Shown here: positions 44,795 to 54,090 of the stretch, piece by piece
How the letters are laid out: each line of letters begins with the position of its first letter
Position numbering within the stretch: position 1 is the first letter of the stretch
NCBI GenBank assembly: GCA_947302275.1
Contig: CAMYUW010000002.1
Location: forward strand, 40,876-104,875
DNA: 64,000 nucleotides
From: an uncultured Prevotellaceae bacterium
Lineage (GTDB): Bacteria > Bacteroidota > Bacteroidia > Bacteroidales > Muribaculaceae
Direction: 5' to 3'
Translations under genes and position numbers: made by a program
Notes under the pieces: model-generated
The model's database searches: none
Told to the model about the DNA's origin: nothing
What the model saw: the letters and a program-made list of their open reading frames with translations, nothing else

Positions 44795-46918
44795 TTACTG
44801 GTTATCAGGAGCATCATTAGCCTTTTCTGTCTCTATAAAGTTGAGGGCTCCTTTGCCCAGGTCGTAGTAAGTAATGCCTAGGGAGTCACACTCGTGCCTT
44901 AGCGGAGAAATGTCATAGTGCACGCCAGAAAGAATAAGGCGTTGAAAATCGTATAATCGTTGTAATGTGGCTGCAGTGCCATGATAGCGCTTGGTGACAA
45001 CAATGTCCTCAAGGGTGAGGCGTTGTGCTGCCTTCATGTGGCGCCATGGTCCGCTACCCACTGCCATCAAGCGCCGTCCCATCAGTAATGCATAGGGTGG
45101 GCGTATCCATGCATCGTTAAGGTTCAGGGTGTCGCCAGCAGAGACAAAATTTAACCGGCTGATGCGGTGGCGGGCAAGGAAACCGGCGTAATACTGAAAG
45201 AAAGCTGTGGAATCAGTCTCTTCGTCGTCGGGCGTCCAGACGTATCCCATACCGTCGTTATAATAAAGGATGGGGGTAGAGGAGAATGCGTTGAAAATGA
45301 TCACGCCCCGCTTGGGCGTTTGGGCATCGATCCATAGCGAGTGGGCGAGAGCGAGTACCAGAACTATGCCAGCCCCCAACAGGTAAGCATACCTGCGCCG
45401 ATAGAGCCATGCAGCAATGAGCGCCATAATGACAAAACTGGCCAGTACACCCCACATGGAAACATATACACCCTGAAAATGACCCATCGGGATCCTGCCA
45501 ACAGCCGTTGCCACCCCGTGGATGTAACGGTAGAGCGTATCTATCGCCCAGTCGAGTGCGGGCCAATGCATCCCAGCCGCTGTGACCAGCAGGAAGAGGG
45601 CACCCAACACCATCAAGACAGGCAGAACGGGCAGGACGAGCAAGTTGGTCAGCACCGACAAAACCGATACTGTATGGAAATAGTAGGCGGTCAATGCCAT
45701 GGTTGCCAGCATGGCCACCAGCGAAGCCAGAACAGCCGAGGTGAGACGTCCTGCCCACCCACCCAGGCCAATTTCCAGTGACTGGGGCAGACGGGTGAAC
45801 ACCAGCAACGCTGCCACCGAGACAAAACTCAGCTGAAAGCCTACATTGTATAGCGATGAGGGAGAAAATACCAGAATGAGGAGTGCCGCAAGCGCAAGAG
45901 CGTTAAGTGCTACCGAACGGCGGTAGAGAATGAACGAGGCAAATGCCATGCCCGTCATGACCGTTGCCCTAACTGCACTATGGGACATCCCTGTGAACAG
46001 GGTAAACAGGACGATGGCACACAACGTGAGGACGAGCCGCACTTTTCTGAGTCCCATGTAGTCCAGCGGGAACAGCAGCCACCAGATGATGAGCGCAATG
46101 ATTCCCACATGCAGTCCACTCAATGCCAACACATGGGCTATGCCTGCCGCTGCAAATTCTTGGCGTGTGGCCCTATCAATGAAGCCACTGTCACCTAGCA
46201 CCAGTGCGGTGACAAATGCCTGACTGACAGGCGACAACTGCGAATTGAAGACCATGAGTTTGAGGCGTCGACGATTCTCATCCATGCGGGTCTGCAGTGT
46301 AGGGTGGTGGCCGATGCGTTTGACTTGTGTTAACGGCAAGTGTTGATGGTAACGGATGCTATGGGTGTCCAGCAGATAAGTGGCATAGTCCATTTCACCC
46401 GGATTGCCCATGTTGCCTATCTCCTCGAGATGCACTGGCCATGCCACCAGGTCACCAGTGCGCATGGTGTAGTCACAACCACGGGTAGATACCATCACCT
46501 TGCACGATGGCAAATCAGGATCGAGGACGTCTATCATCAGGCGCATCGAAAAATCGGTGTAGTCGAGGTTGGCGACCCTTCCTGTGAGCACCCGGCCATC
46601 GGATTGCGCCGGAGAAAGCCGCGGCGGACAATGAATGAAAGCAGCTATCCATCCTAACGACAAGGCCGCAAACGATAGCGGCAAGATGAACCAGGGACGT
46701 AATCGCTGGCGGCTCTGGGGCTGCTTGGAATTGACAATCAATAATACATATAGTGCAATGGCTAACCCCAAAAGCACAACAGGCGCCCATAAAACGTGCC
46801 ACACCCGATCAAGGAAAATGCCCGTAGCCAGCGGCACGAGAAGGCGCAGCATGGGGATGCGGGATAATGCCGAGTGGGTGGGCATGGGAAAGGTGGATGG
46901 GGAGGATACTGGGGTCAA
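44795..46918 (-). CDS. comEC: ComEC/Rec2-family DNA uptake channel protein
   Basis: A 707-residue polytopic inner-membrane protein with the DUF4131 N-terminal domain and the Competence domain, identified by the conserved HVLALSGLHVGII and AVRATVMTGMAF. In transformable bacteria ComEC carries single-stranded DNA across the inner membrane. The C-terminal region beyond residue 530 keeps part of a beta-lactamase-like layout but shows no HxHxDH metal motif, so no nuclease activity is supported. Other competence genes are absent here. The start overlaps the aroE stop by 4 nt (ATGA), so the two are coupled. Confidence 0.88.
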   Translation of the reverse strand: MTPVSSPSTFPMPTHSALSRIPMLRLLVPLATGIFLDRVWHVLWAPVVLLGLAIALYVLLIVNSKQPQSRQRLRPWFILPLSFAALSLGWIAAFIHCPPRLSPAQSDGRVLTGRVANLDYTDFSMRLMIDVLDPDLPSCKVMVSTRGCDYTMRTGDLVAWPVHLEEIGNMGNPGEMDYATYLLDTHSIRYHQHLPLTQVKRIGHHPTLQTRMDENRRRLKLMVFNSQLSPVSQAFVTALVLGDSGFIDRATRQEFAAAGIAHVLALSGLHVGIIALIIWWLLFPLDYMGLRKVRLVLTLCAIVLFTLFTGMSHSAVRATVMTGMAFASFILYRRSVALNALALAALLILVFSPSSLYNVGFQLSFVSVAALLVFTRLPQSLEIGLGGWAGRLTSAVLASLVAMLATMALTAYYFHTVSVLSVLTNLLVLPVLPVLMVLGALFLLVTAAGMHWPALDWAIDTLYRYIHGVATAVGRIPMGHFQGVYVSMWGVLASFVIMALIAAWLYRRRYAYLLGAGIVLVLALAHSLWIDAQTPKRGVIIFNAFSSTPILYYNDGMGYVWTPDDEETDSTAFFQYYAGFLARHRISRLNFVSAGDTLNLNDAWIRPPYALLMGRRLMAVGSGPWRHMKAAQRLTLEDIVVTKRYHGTAATLQRLYDFQRLILSGVHYDISPLRHECDSLGITYYDLGKGALNFIETEKANDAPDNQ

Positions 46919-47694
46919 TACCCGTCGCCTGTCCAGATCCGGTAAGAGTCAAAAGCCTGAAGCAGGAGCATTTCGATGCCGTTTTTGGTCTCGGCACCAT
47001 AGCTGGCCGCCTTCTTCATGAAAAGCGTCTCCTCGGGGTTGTAGATAAGGTCATAGCAGATGTGGCTGCTAGTGAGGAAGCGGTAGGGGAAGTCGGGGCA
47101 CTGGTCATCGTCAGGATACTTGCCCAGTGGAGTTGCATTAACGATAATCTTGTTGTTAGCAACCATGGCACGCGTGATCTCCTCATAGACTACAATGTGC
47201 TCACTCTTGCGGCGAGATACGAGCTGCACCTCGATGCCATGTTTGCGCAAGGCCGAGCTGACAGCCTTGGCAGCACCGCCGGTGCCCAGGACCATCGCGC
47301 TGGTGCGTTGAGGTGTGAGTATGCTGTCGATGGTCTTGCCGAAGCCAACCACGTCGCTATTGAAGCCCCGCAGTTCAATGAGGTCGCCAGTCTTGTTGTC
47401 ACGGATGAAGCGAATGACGTTGACCGCGCCCACCTCGCGGGCATCGTCGTCGAGGGAGTCGAGCAGCGGGATGACGGCCTCCTTGTAGGGGGCAGTGACA
47501 TTAAGCCCATTGAGGTTGGGATAAGCCGCGATGACCTCCATGAGCTGGCCGATATCCTGGATTTCGAAGTTGATATAGAGCGCGTCTATATCCTCGGCGA
47601 CAAACTTGCGGTTGAAGAAGTCGCGCGAGAAGGAGTGGACGAGCGGATAGCCAATGAGCCCATACAGGCTCTTGTAACTGTGTGGAGATTTCAT
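46915..47694 (-). CDS. aroE: Shikimate dehydrogenase
   Basis: A 259-residue NADPH enzyme that reduces 3-dehydroshikimate to shikimate in aromatic amino acid synthesis. The catalytic Lys71 lies in NVTAPYKE and Asp114 in FNSDVVGF; the dinucleotide-binding loop is VLGTGGAAKAV. It begins with YGLIGYPLVHSFSRDFF, the substrate-binding start of the family. Slightly short compared with the usual 270-290. It is the first gene of a two-gene unit with comEC. Confidence 0.94.
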   Translation of the reverse strand: MKSPHSYKSLYGLIGYPLVHSFSRDFFNRKFVAEDIDALYINFEIQDIGQLMEVIAAYPNLNGLNVTAPYKEAVIPLLDSLDDDAREVGAVNVIRFIRDNKTGDLIELRGFNSDVVGFGKTIDSILTPQRTSAMVLGTGGAAKAVSSALRKHGIEVQLVSRRKSEHIVVYEEITRAMVANNKIIVNATPLGKYPDDDQCPDFPYRFLTSSHICYDLIYNPEETLFMKKAASYGAETKNGIEMLLLQAFDSYRIWTGDGY

Positions 47695-47893
47695 ATTGTT
47701 TAGTCGTTAATCGCTGGTGACTTGATAATTTTTTGCAAAAATAGTCACAAAACTTGTAATTACCACTGATAACAGTCAGTTTTTTGTTCATTTGTTGTTT
47801 TTTTTTATTTCAAAAGCACCTCAATAATTCCATAAAGCTGTGAAATAAGTTGAAAATTGACTAAAAAATCGTCCCAATTAGCAAACAAAATAG

Positions 47894-47901
47894 TAACTTT
47901 G
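47894..47901 (+). promoter_or_regulatory. Putative -7 box of the MCE gene
   Basis: TAACTTTG, 38 nt before the ATG at 47940. No TTTG at ideal -33 spacing was found. Confidence 0.5.
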
Positions 47902-47939
47902 CAGGTTGTAATCAATCATTGAAACAAGAAACGCTAGAA

Positions 47940-48842
47940 ATGAAGTTTTTTAATAAGAATGCAAAGATCGGCCTCACCGTCCTCGTCGGACTGGCTTTGC
48001 TTTACTGGGGACTCAACTACCTGAAAGGTATTAATCTGTTGACCCCTTCCAATCGCTACTATACTGAGATTGAAAATGCCGACGGCCTCCTTGACGCCGC
48101 TCCGGTTACCGTCAATGGATTCCAGGTAGGACAGGTATATGAGATACAATATGACTATGCTACAAACAAGATCACTGTTGTATTATCGTTGCAGCCCAAG
48201 ATGAAGGTGCCCGAAGGCAGTACCCTGAACATGGTGTCGGGACTGATGGGCGGTGCATCGTTTGTGCTGAATCTGGGAGATGGTCCCGCCATGACCCCAG
48301 GGACTATGATTCCCACAACCGATGTTCCTGGCTTGATTGACCATGTAAAAGACAACGTCCTGCCCATGGTGAACAACATGCTGCCCAAGGTAGATTCGAT
48401 CATGTCCAATGTGAATGGGTTAACCGGCAATCCTGCGGTTGCTGCCGCTTTGTCCCGTCTCGACGGAATCACTCGCCAGCTGCAAGCCAGTGCTCAACAG
48501 TTGAACATTCTCATGAATGGCCTTAATCGGTCAGTTCCTGGTGTGATGAACAACGTGGGCGGCATAACCAACAATTTGACCACCGCTACGGGCGATCTTA
48601 CTGACCTGTCGTCGACGCTTAAACAGCTGCCCCTGGATTCAACAGTCAACACGCTAAATGAAACTTTGGCTAACCTGAAAGCCCTGAGTGAGCAGCTGAA
48701 TGACAAGAACTCCACTTTGGGCAAGGTGATGAACGATCGTGAGCTGTATGATAACGCCAATCACGCCATTGCAAGCCTGGATTCCTTGTTGACTGATATC
48801 AAGGCTCATCCCAAACGGTATATTAACATCAAGGTATTTTAA
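47940..48842 (+). CDS. MCE/MlaD-family lipid-transport protein
   Basis: A 300-residue protein anchored by an N-terminal membrane helix (about residues 9-27) followed by one MCE domain (about 37-115, with VTVNGFQVGQVYEI and GLMGGASFVLNLG). MlaD-type proteins form hexameric rings that carry phospholipids between membranes. The C-terminal 170 residues are helical with many Asn and Leu, as in the long-tailed MCE proteins. No MlaE/MlaF permease or ATPase genes are adjacent. I take the ATG at 47940; a TTG 21 nt upstream is less likely. Confidence 0.85.
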   Translation: MKFFNKNAKIGLTVLVGLALLYWGLNYLKGINLLTPSNRYYTEIENADGLLDAAPVTVNGFQVGQVYEIQYDYATNKITVVLSLQPKMKVPEGSTLNMVSGLMGGASFVLNLGDGPAMTPGTMIPTTDVPGLIDHVKDNVLPMVNNMLPKVDSIMSNVNGLTGNPAVAAALSRLDGITRQLQASAQQLNILMNGLNRSVPGVMNNVGGITNNLTTATGDLTDLSSTLKQLPLDSTVNTLNETLANLKALSEQLNDKNSTLGKVMNDRELYDNANHAIASLDSLLTDIKAHPKRYINIKVF

Positions 48843-48917
48843 CTCGTGTGCAATCTGTGCTTTTATACGTTGTGTGGTGACCGATCAGGAGGCCTGAAAA
48901 AGACTTCAGAATAACGC

Positions 48918-48957
48918 AAAATCTCTATTTGGATTCAATCCAAATAGAGATTTTTTT
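48918..48957 (+). terminator. Very strong terminator after the MCE gene
   Basis: A perfect 17-bp stem (48918-48934 with 48938-48954) with a 3-nt loop, ending in a run of seven T residues at 48951-48957. It isolates dnaA from the gene before it. Confidence 0.9.
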
Positions 48958-49268
48958 GAAAATTATTGTTTTCGGGATTTGCAAAATCAAACCCTTGCAA
49001 TTACAGCCATTTGCGAGTTTGAAAAATGGAATCGGGAAAATAGGGGTAGCTGTTAAAATATTGATATATAGGTATTTGTAGAAAGTTGTATACCATAAAA
49101 TGTAAAAATATTTTAAGCATGTCCTAATCCTTTGGATTTCACGGATATTACACTTGAAATGAAAATTCCAAATTTTTTCGGCACTTTTTTATAAGAAAAT
49201 ATTGGCCGAAATTTGTACTGCTGAAAAGCGCAGAACAAACCAACCATTACTAAGAAATTTTAAGAGAA
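48958..49268 (+). promoter_or_regulatory. dnaA upstream region
   Basis: About 310 bp of A+T-rich sequence. The best promoter candidate is GAAATTTG at 49208-49215 (one mismatch to TAnnTTTG), giving a leader of about 50 nt. A TTCGGC...GCCGAA inverted pair lies around it (about 49177-49210). I found no clear DnaA boxes (TTATnCACA), so this is not recognisably an origin. Confidence 0.35.
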
Positions 49269-50672
49269 ATGTCTAACGTTGCACAAATGTGGAACCGTTG
49301 CCTTGACGTCATCAAGGCCAACCTGCCAGCCGAGCAATTCGATGCTTGGTTCGCTCCCATTGTAGCCGTTGACTTAGATCAGGAAAACAATCGTGTGACG
49401 CTGCGAGCCCCCTCCCAGTTCTTTGTTGAAAAGATCGAGGGCCGCTATTTCGCTATCCTCTCGGCTGCGATGAAGAAAGTTTTTGGCGAGAATGTCAAGC
49501 TCACCTATAAATATAATATGGTGAACAACGACGACGCCAGTGCAGTGGAGCAGGTGGCCGATGCCTCCAGCGTTAAATTCAAACAGGAACTCAAAATCCG
49601 CAAGCCTCGTGTGGCCAATCCCTTTGAGCAAGATGACGTGCTGGAGGATATTGACCCGCAGCTTAACCCCAAATACACCTTCGAGAATTATTGCACCAGC
49701 ATGAGCAATAAGCTCGCTGTCAGCATTGGCCAAGCCATTACTGACCACCCAGAGGTGAAGACCTACAACCCGTTGTTTGTCTTCGGCACTACAGGTGTGG
49801 GTAAAACTCACCTCTTGCAGGCCATTGGCATCAGGCTGAAAGAGCAAAATCCTCGCATGAGGGTGCTGTATGTTTCGGCTAGGGTATTTGAGAGCCAGTA
49901 CACGACTGCCGTTATTCAGAAAAAAGTCAACGACTTCATCAATTTTTATCAGAGCATTGACGTGCTGCTGCTCGACGACATCCAGTTCTTGGCCGGAAAG
50001 CCCAGCACTCAGAATACATTCTTCCATATCTTCAATCACCTGCACCAGCATCAGCGCCAATTGGTGATGTCTAGCGATTGCCGCCCGAGTGATCTGGATG
50101 GAATGGAACCGCGGTTGATATCCCGCTTCAAGTGGGGCATGACTGTGGCACTGGAGAAGCCCGATTATGATTTGCGCCGCAAGTTCCTTGCCATGAAAGC
50201 GGCCCAGGACGGCCTTAACATCAGTGATGAGGTGCTTGACTATATTGCAACTCATGTCACCGAGAGCGTCCGTGAACTTGAGGGCGTCATGGTAGCTTTG
50301 CTTGCTCATGCCACCATGCTTGGTCAGGATATCACGATCGACTTAGCCCATAGTGTGATCGGTAACACTGTTAAGGTGAGCCAGCGCCAGGTGACTTTTG
50401 AGTCGATTGCTGAAACTGTGGCTGATTATTACAACTTGCCGACCGAGGTGATTTATGGCAAGTCACGTAAGCGCGAAATCAGTGATGCCCGTCAGCTGGT
50501 AATGTATCTGGCCAAGAAAGAGGCTCAGATGTCCTCACCCAGCATCGGCGCTAAACTGGACCGCACCCATGCCACTGTGCTCCATGCGTGTATCCAGATT
50601 GAGCAGCGCATGTCGATTGAAAAGGATTTTTCTAGGGAGGTACAGGCGATTACTGCCAGCCTGACTCAATAA
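49269..50672 (+). CDS. dnaA: Chromosomal replication initiator DnaA
   Basis: A 467-residue AAA+ initiator. The N-terminal domain starts MWNRCLDVIKANLPAEQFDAW, the Walker A loop is GTTGVGKT (173-180), Walker B is LLLDDIQFLAG (near 235), and the C-terminal DNA-binding helix-turn-helix has the signature LDRTHATVLHA (431-440). Length is normal. It stands alone between two terminators and near gyrA, as in many bacteria. Confidence 0.97.
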   Translation: MSNVAQMWNRCLDVIKANLPAEQFDAWFAPIVAVDLDQENNRVTLRAPSQFFVEKIEGRYFAILSAAMKKVFGENVKLTYKYNMVNNDDASAVEQVADASSVKFKQELKIRKPRVANPFEQDDVLEDIDPQLNPKYTFENYCTSMSNKLAVSIGQAITDHPEVKTYNPLFVFGTTGVGKTHLLQAIGIRLKEQNPRMRVLYVSARVFESQYTTAVIQKKVNDFINFYQSIDVLLLDDIQFLAGKPSTQNTFFHIFNHLHQHQRQLVMSSDCRPSDLDGMEPRLISRFKWGMTVALEKPDYDLRRKFLAMKAAQDGLNISDEVLDYIATHVTESVRELEGVMVALLAHATMLGQDITIDLAHSVIGNTVKVSQRQVTFESIAETVADYYNLPTEVIYGKSRKREISDARQLVMYLAKKEAQMSSPSIGAKLDRTHATVLHACIQIEQRMSIEKDFSREVQAITASLTQ

Positions 50673-50691
50673 AAGTCAAGAAAATCGAGTC

Positions 50692-50726
50692 ATGAGGTGG
50701 ATCCAGCGGCTGCGGATTCACCTCAT
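50692..50726 (+). terminator. Terminator of dnaA (bidirectional)
   Basis: A 13-bp stem with one G-U pair (ATGAGGTGGATCC against GGATTCACCTCAT) lies between the convergent dnaA and exonuclease genes, followed by TTTTAC on the plus strand. Confidence 0.7.
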
Positions 50727-50751
50727 TTTACATTTATCGTGCATTGGTCGT

Positions 50752-51243
50752 TTACAAGAGTTGTAGAGCAATGTGGGCACAGGCTTCGGCATCGGCCAGG
50801 GCATTGTGATGATGTCTCAGGTCAAAACCACAGTAGGCGGCAACGGTCTGGAGTTGGTGGTTGGGTAATTGCTTGAGCAGGCGCTTGGCTGTTTGGCAAG
50901 TGCAGTAGAATTCATAATCCGGGTAATCCATCTGATAGCATCGGAAAACGGCCTTCAGGCAGCTCTCGTCAAAGGCCTTGTTGTGTGCAACCAGGGGCAA
51001 TCCTTCAATAAGAGGCTCAATCTGAGCCCACACATAGGGAAATACCAGAGCGCTGTCCGTATCGGTGTGTCCCAGGCCGTGAACGCGTTGGCACCAGTAG
51101 TTGTAATAATTGGGCTCAGGCTTGATAAGGGAGTAGAATCTGTCAACCACTTCGCCGTTCCGCACTATGACGACACCGACTGAACACACGCTTGTACGTT
51201 CACTATTGGCCGTTTCAAAATCTATGGCAGCAAAGTCCAACAT
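50752..51243 (-). CDS. DnaQ-like DEDDh 3'-5' exonuclease
   Basis: A 163-residue exonuclease-fold protein. The chosen ATG at 51243 gives MLDFAAIDFETAN, placing the metal-binding Asp8 and Glu10 as in DnaQ. The later motifs LVAHNKAFDESCL and HHHNALADAEACAHIA supply the remaining Asp and His residues. An in-frame extension upstream (to 51333) spans the promoter and is unlikely to be translated. It could be a proofreading subunit or a stand-alone nuclease; no polymerase gene is near. Confidence 0.85.
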   Translation of the reverse strand: MLDFAAIDFETANSERTSVCSVGVVIVRNGEVVDRFYSLIKPEPNYYNYWCQRVHGLGHTDTDSALVFPYVWAQIEPLIEGLPLVAHNKAFDESCLKAVFRCYQMDYPDYEFYCTCQTAKRLLKQLPNHQLQTVAAYCGFDLRHHHNALADAEACAHIALQLL

Positions 51244-51269
51244 TCTCCAAATCTTAATGATTAGTAGGA

Positions 51270-51277
51270 CAAAAGTA
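51270..51277 (-). promoter_or_regulatory. Putative -7 box of the exonuclease gene
   Basis: The minus strand reads TACTTTTG, 26 nt before the ATG at 51243; it decides the start. Confidence 0.55.
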
Positions 51278-51371
51278 CAAATATAAAATGGTAAAATGTA
51301 GTTTTTACTAAATTTAAGGTGAGTTTTAAACATTTTCGGTTGAAGGCAGTCAAAAAGTGGCGCAAAACGAA

Positions 51372-51401
51372 TTGCCGTTTGAGAAATAATGCGTAAATTT
51401 G
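51372..51401 (+). promoter_or_regulatory. Putative promoter of gyrA
   Basis: TTG (51372-51374), 19 nt, then TAAATTTG (51394-51401). The leader to gyrA is nearly 100 nt, and I see no distinct RNA structure in it. Confidence 0.6.
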
Positions 51402-51497
51402 TAGGTTAAACCTAATGTCGTGGCACGCGTGCTAGCCTGGGGCGGAATTTTGCCTGCGGTGCGGTGCCCGGAACAGATTTAAAACGTAAAAATACAA

Positions 51498-54068
51498 ATG
51501 GACAACGATCGAATTTTAGAGATCAACATTGAGAACGAAATGAAGACGAGCTACATTGATTACTCGATGTCTGTCATCGTTTCGCGTGCGCTACCCGATG
51601 TGCGCGACGGCTTCAAGCCAGTGCACCGCAGGGTACTCTACGGCATGGACAAGTTGCGCAACTATTCCAATGCCCCCTACAAGAAATCGGCACGTATCGT
51701 GGGTGACGTGCTTGGTAAGTACCACCCCCACGGCGATTCTTCGGTTTACTTTGCCATGGTTCGTTTGGCCCAGGAATGGGCGATGCGTTATCCGCTGGTT
51801 GACGGCCAGGGTAACTTCGGCTCGGTAGATGGTGACAGCCCTGCTGCCATGCGTTATACTGAGGTGCGCCTCGACAAGATGGGCGAGAGCATGATGGAAG
51901 ACATGGACAAGGATACCGTAGATTTCGTGCCCAACTTTGACAACACGCTTGAGGAACCTTCAGTGCTGCCCACCCGCATCCCCAACTTGCTGGTAAACGG
52001 TGCCACGGGTATCGCCGTCGGTATGGCAACCAACATGGCTCCCCACAACCTGGGCGAGTGCATCGACGGCTGTCTGGCACTGCTCGAAGACCCCGAGATG
52101 GAGGTGAGCGACCTGATGAACTATATCAAGGCGCCCGACTTCCCCACAGGTGGCATCATCTATGGCTATCAGGGTGTGAGAGATGCCTTTGAAACTGGTC
52201 GTGGGCGCATTGTCGTTCGTGCCAAGGCCGAGATCGAGACCGAGCACAATCATGAACGCATTGTTGTCAATGAGATCCCCTATAATGTCAATAAGAAGGA
52301 CCTCATCGAGAATATCGCCCGTCTGGTCGAAGAGAAGAAAATTGAAGGCATCGCCGACATCAACGATGAGAGCGACCGCCACGGTATGCGCATCGTCATC
52401 GATGTGAAGAAGGATTTCAACCCCAATGTGCTGCTCAACAAGCTGTACAAGATGACCGAGTTGCAGTCCTCTTTCAGCGTGAACAACGTGTGCCTGGTCA
52501 ACGGCCGACCCATGCTGCTTAATCTAAAGGAATTGCTGCATTATTTCTTGGAGCACCGCCATGAAGTGGTTATCCGCCGTACGCAGTATGATCTCAAGAA
52601 GGCTAAGGAGCGTGCCCACATCCTGGAGGGACTCATCATCGCAAGCGATAATATCGACGAGGTAATTGCCATCATCAAGAGCAGCGATTCGACCGACCAC
52701 GCCATCCAGCGCTTGTGCGAGCGATTCAGCCTTACTGAGGTTCAGGCCCGCGCCATCGTTGAAATGCGTCTGCGTCAACTCACCGGCTTGGAGCAGGAAA
52801 AGCTGCATAACGAGTTGGCTGAAGTACGAAAGACCATCGAGCACCTGCAGGCCATTCTCGACGATCCCGCCGAGTGTCGCAAGGTTATCGAGGAGGAATT
52901 GCTCGAAGTCAAGGAGAAATTTGGCGATGAGCGCCGTACACAGATAGTTTATTCAAGTGAGGAAATGAACGCTGAGGATTTCTATAGCGATGATCCCATG
53001 ATCATTACCATCTCCCACTTCGGTTATATCAAGCGCACCCCGCTCAAGGAATATCGTGCCCAGGCACGTGGTGGCGTGGGCGCCAAGGGCAGTGACACCC
53101 GCGATGAGGATTTCATCGAGTATGTCTATGAGGCCACTAACCATAATTATATGTTGTTCTTCACTGCCACCGGACGCTGCTTCTGGCTGCGCGTGTTCGA
53201 GATTCCCGAGGGCACCAAGAACAGCAAGGGCCGCGCTATTCAGAATCTACTGAATCTGGATGCCGAGAACCGTATCATGGCATTTGTCCGTGCCACAGCA
53301 TTGACCGATCCCGAGTATAACCAGTCTCATTTCATTGTATTTGCTACCAAGAATGGTATCGTTAAACGTACGAGCCTGAGCGCTTACTCACGTCCCCGTG
53401 CCAACGGTGTGCGTGCCCTCAATATTGCTGAGGACGATCAGCTCGTGGGTGCTATTCTTACCGAGGGCGACAGCGAGGTCATCCTGGCCAACAGCAAGGG
53501 TTATGCCATCCGCTTCCCCGAAACCAAGGTTCGCTCCATGGGCCGCACCGCTACCGGTGTTAAGGGTATGACCTTGAGCGAGGGCGATGAAGTGATCGGC
53601 ATGATCTGTATGCGCGCCGGCACCCGTGACGATGTGCTCGTTGTTTCGGAGCAGGGTATGGGTAAACGCAGTGCCCTTGAGGACTACCGCGTGACCAACC
53701 GTGGCGGTAAGGGTGTTAAAACCATTAACATTACCCCCAAGACTGGCAAGCTAATTGCAATTAAGAACGTGAATGACGATAACGACCTTGTCATTATCAA
53801 CAAGAGCGGTATCGCCATTAGGCTACGGGTTAGCTCGCTCCGCATTGTTGGACGCGCCACACAGGGTGTAAGGCTCATCAACCTTGAAAAGAAAAACGAC
53901 GAAATAGCAAGCGTTTGCAAGGTGGATACCGAGCCCGAGACAACCGACGAGGAAAGCGTACGTGAGGCCTTCCAGGAGGAAGTCCAGAACACCCAAGAGG
54001 CTCCGGAAATCCAAGATGCCGAGCAAAACGAGAATGAACAACAAAACGATAACGAACAAACATTATAA
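51498..54068 (+). CDS. gyrA: DNA gyrase subunit A
   Basis: An 856-residue topoisomerase subunit. The active-site tyrosine is Tyr120 in [10 protein letters not shown], and the breakage-reunion core begins with [17 protein letters not shown]. The six-bladed C-terminal DNA-wrapping domain follows, with the GyrA-box-like [10 protein letters not shown] near residue 522. The tail is strongly acidic and Gln/Asn-rich. In the quinolone region ([10 protein letters not shown]) Ser81 corresponds to E. coli Ser83, while Phe85 stands where E. coli has Asp87. I assign gyrA rather than parC because of the box-like motif and the acidic tail. A TPR gene follows by 22 bp. Confidence 0.95.
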   Translation: MDNDRILEINIENEMKTSYIDYSMSVIVSRALPDVRDGFKPVHRRVLYGMDKLRNYSNAPYKKSARIVGDVLGKYHPHGDSSVYFAMVRLAQEWAMRYPLVDGQGNFGSVDGDSPAAMRYTEVRLDKMGESMMEDMDKDTVDFVPNFDNTLEEPSVLPTRIPNLLVNGATGIAVGMATNMAPHNLGECIDGCLALLEDPEMEVSDLMNYIKAPDFPTGGIIYGYQGVRDAFETGRGRIVVRAKAEIETEHNHERIVVNEIPYNVNKKDLIENIARLVEEKKIEGIADINDESDRHGMRIVIDVKKDFNPNVLLNKLYKMTELQSSFSVNNVCLVNGRPMLLNLKELLHYFLEHRHEVVIRRTQYDLKKAKERAHILEGLIIASDNIDEVIAIIKSSDSTDHAIQRLCERFSLTEVQARAIVEMRLRQLTGLEQEKLHNELAEVRKTIEHLQAILDDPAECRKVIEEELLEVKEKFGDERRTQIVYSSEEMNAEDFYSDDPMIITISHFGYIKRTPLKEYRAQARGGVGAKGSDTRDEDFIEYVYEATNHNYMLFFTATGRCFWLRVFEIPEGTKNSKGRAIQNLLNLDAENRIMAFVRATALTDPEYNQSHFIVFATKNGIVKRTSLSAYSRPRANGVRALNIAEDDQLVGAILTEGDSEVILANSKGYAIRFPETKVRSMGRTATGVKGMTLSEGDEVIGMICMRAGTRDDVLVVSEQGMGKRSALEDYRVTNRGGKGVKTINITPKTGKLIAIKNVNDDNDLVIINKSGIAIRLRVSSLRIVGRATQGVRLINLEKKNDEIASVCKVDTEPETTDEESVREAFQEEVQNTQEAPEIQDAEQNENEQQNDNEQTL

Positions 54069-54090
54069 ACCAACTTAATTGTTAACAAAA

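Noticed and set aside
48958..49268. Possible replication origin before dnaA
   Set aside because: No DnaA boxes or 13-mer-like A+T repeats were recognised, and in many Bacteroidota dnaA lies away from the origin.
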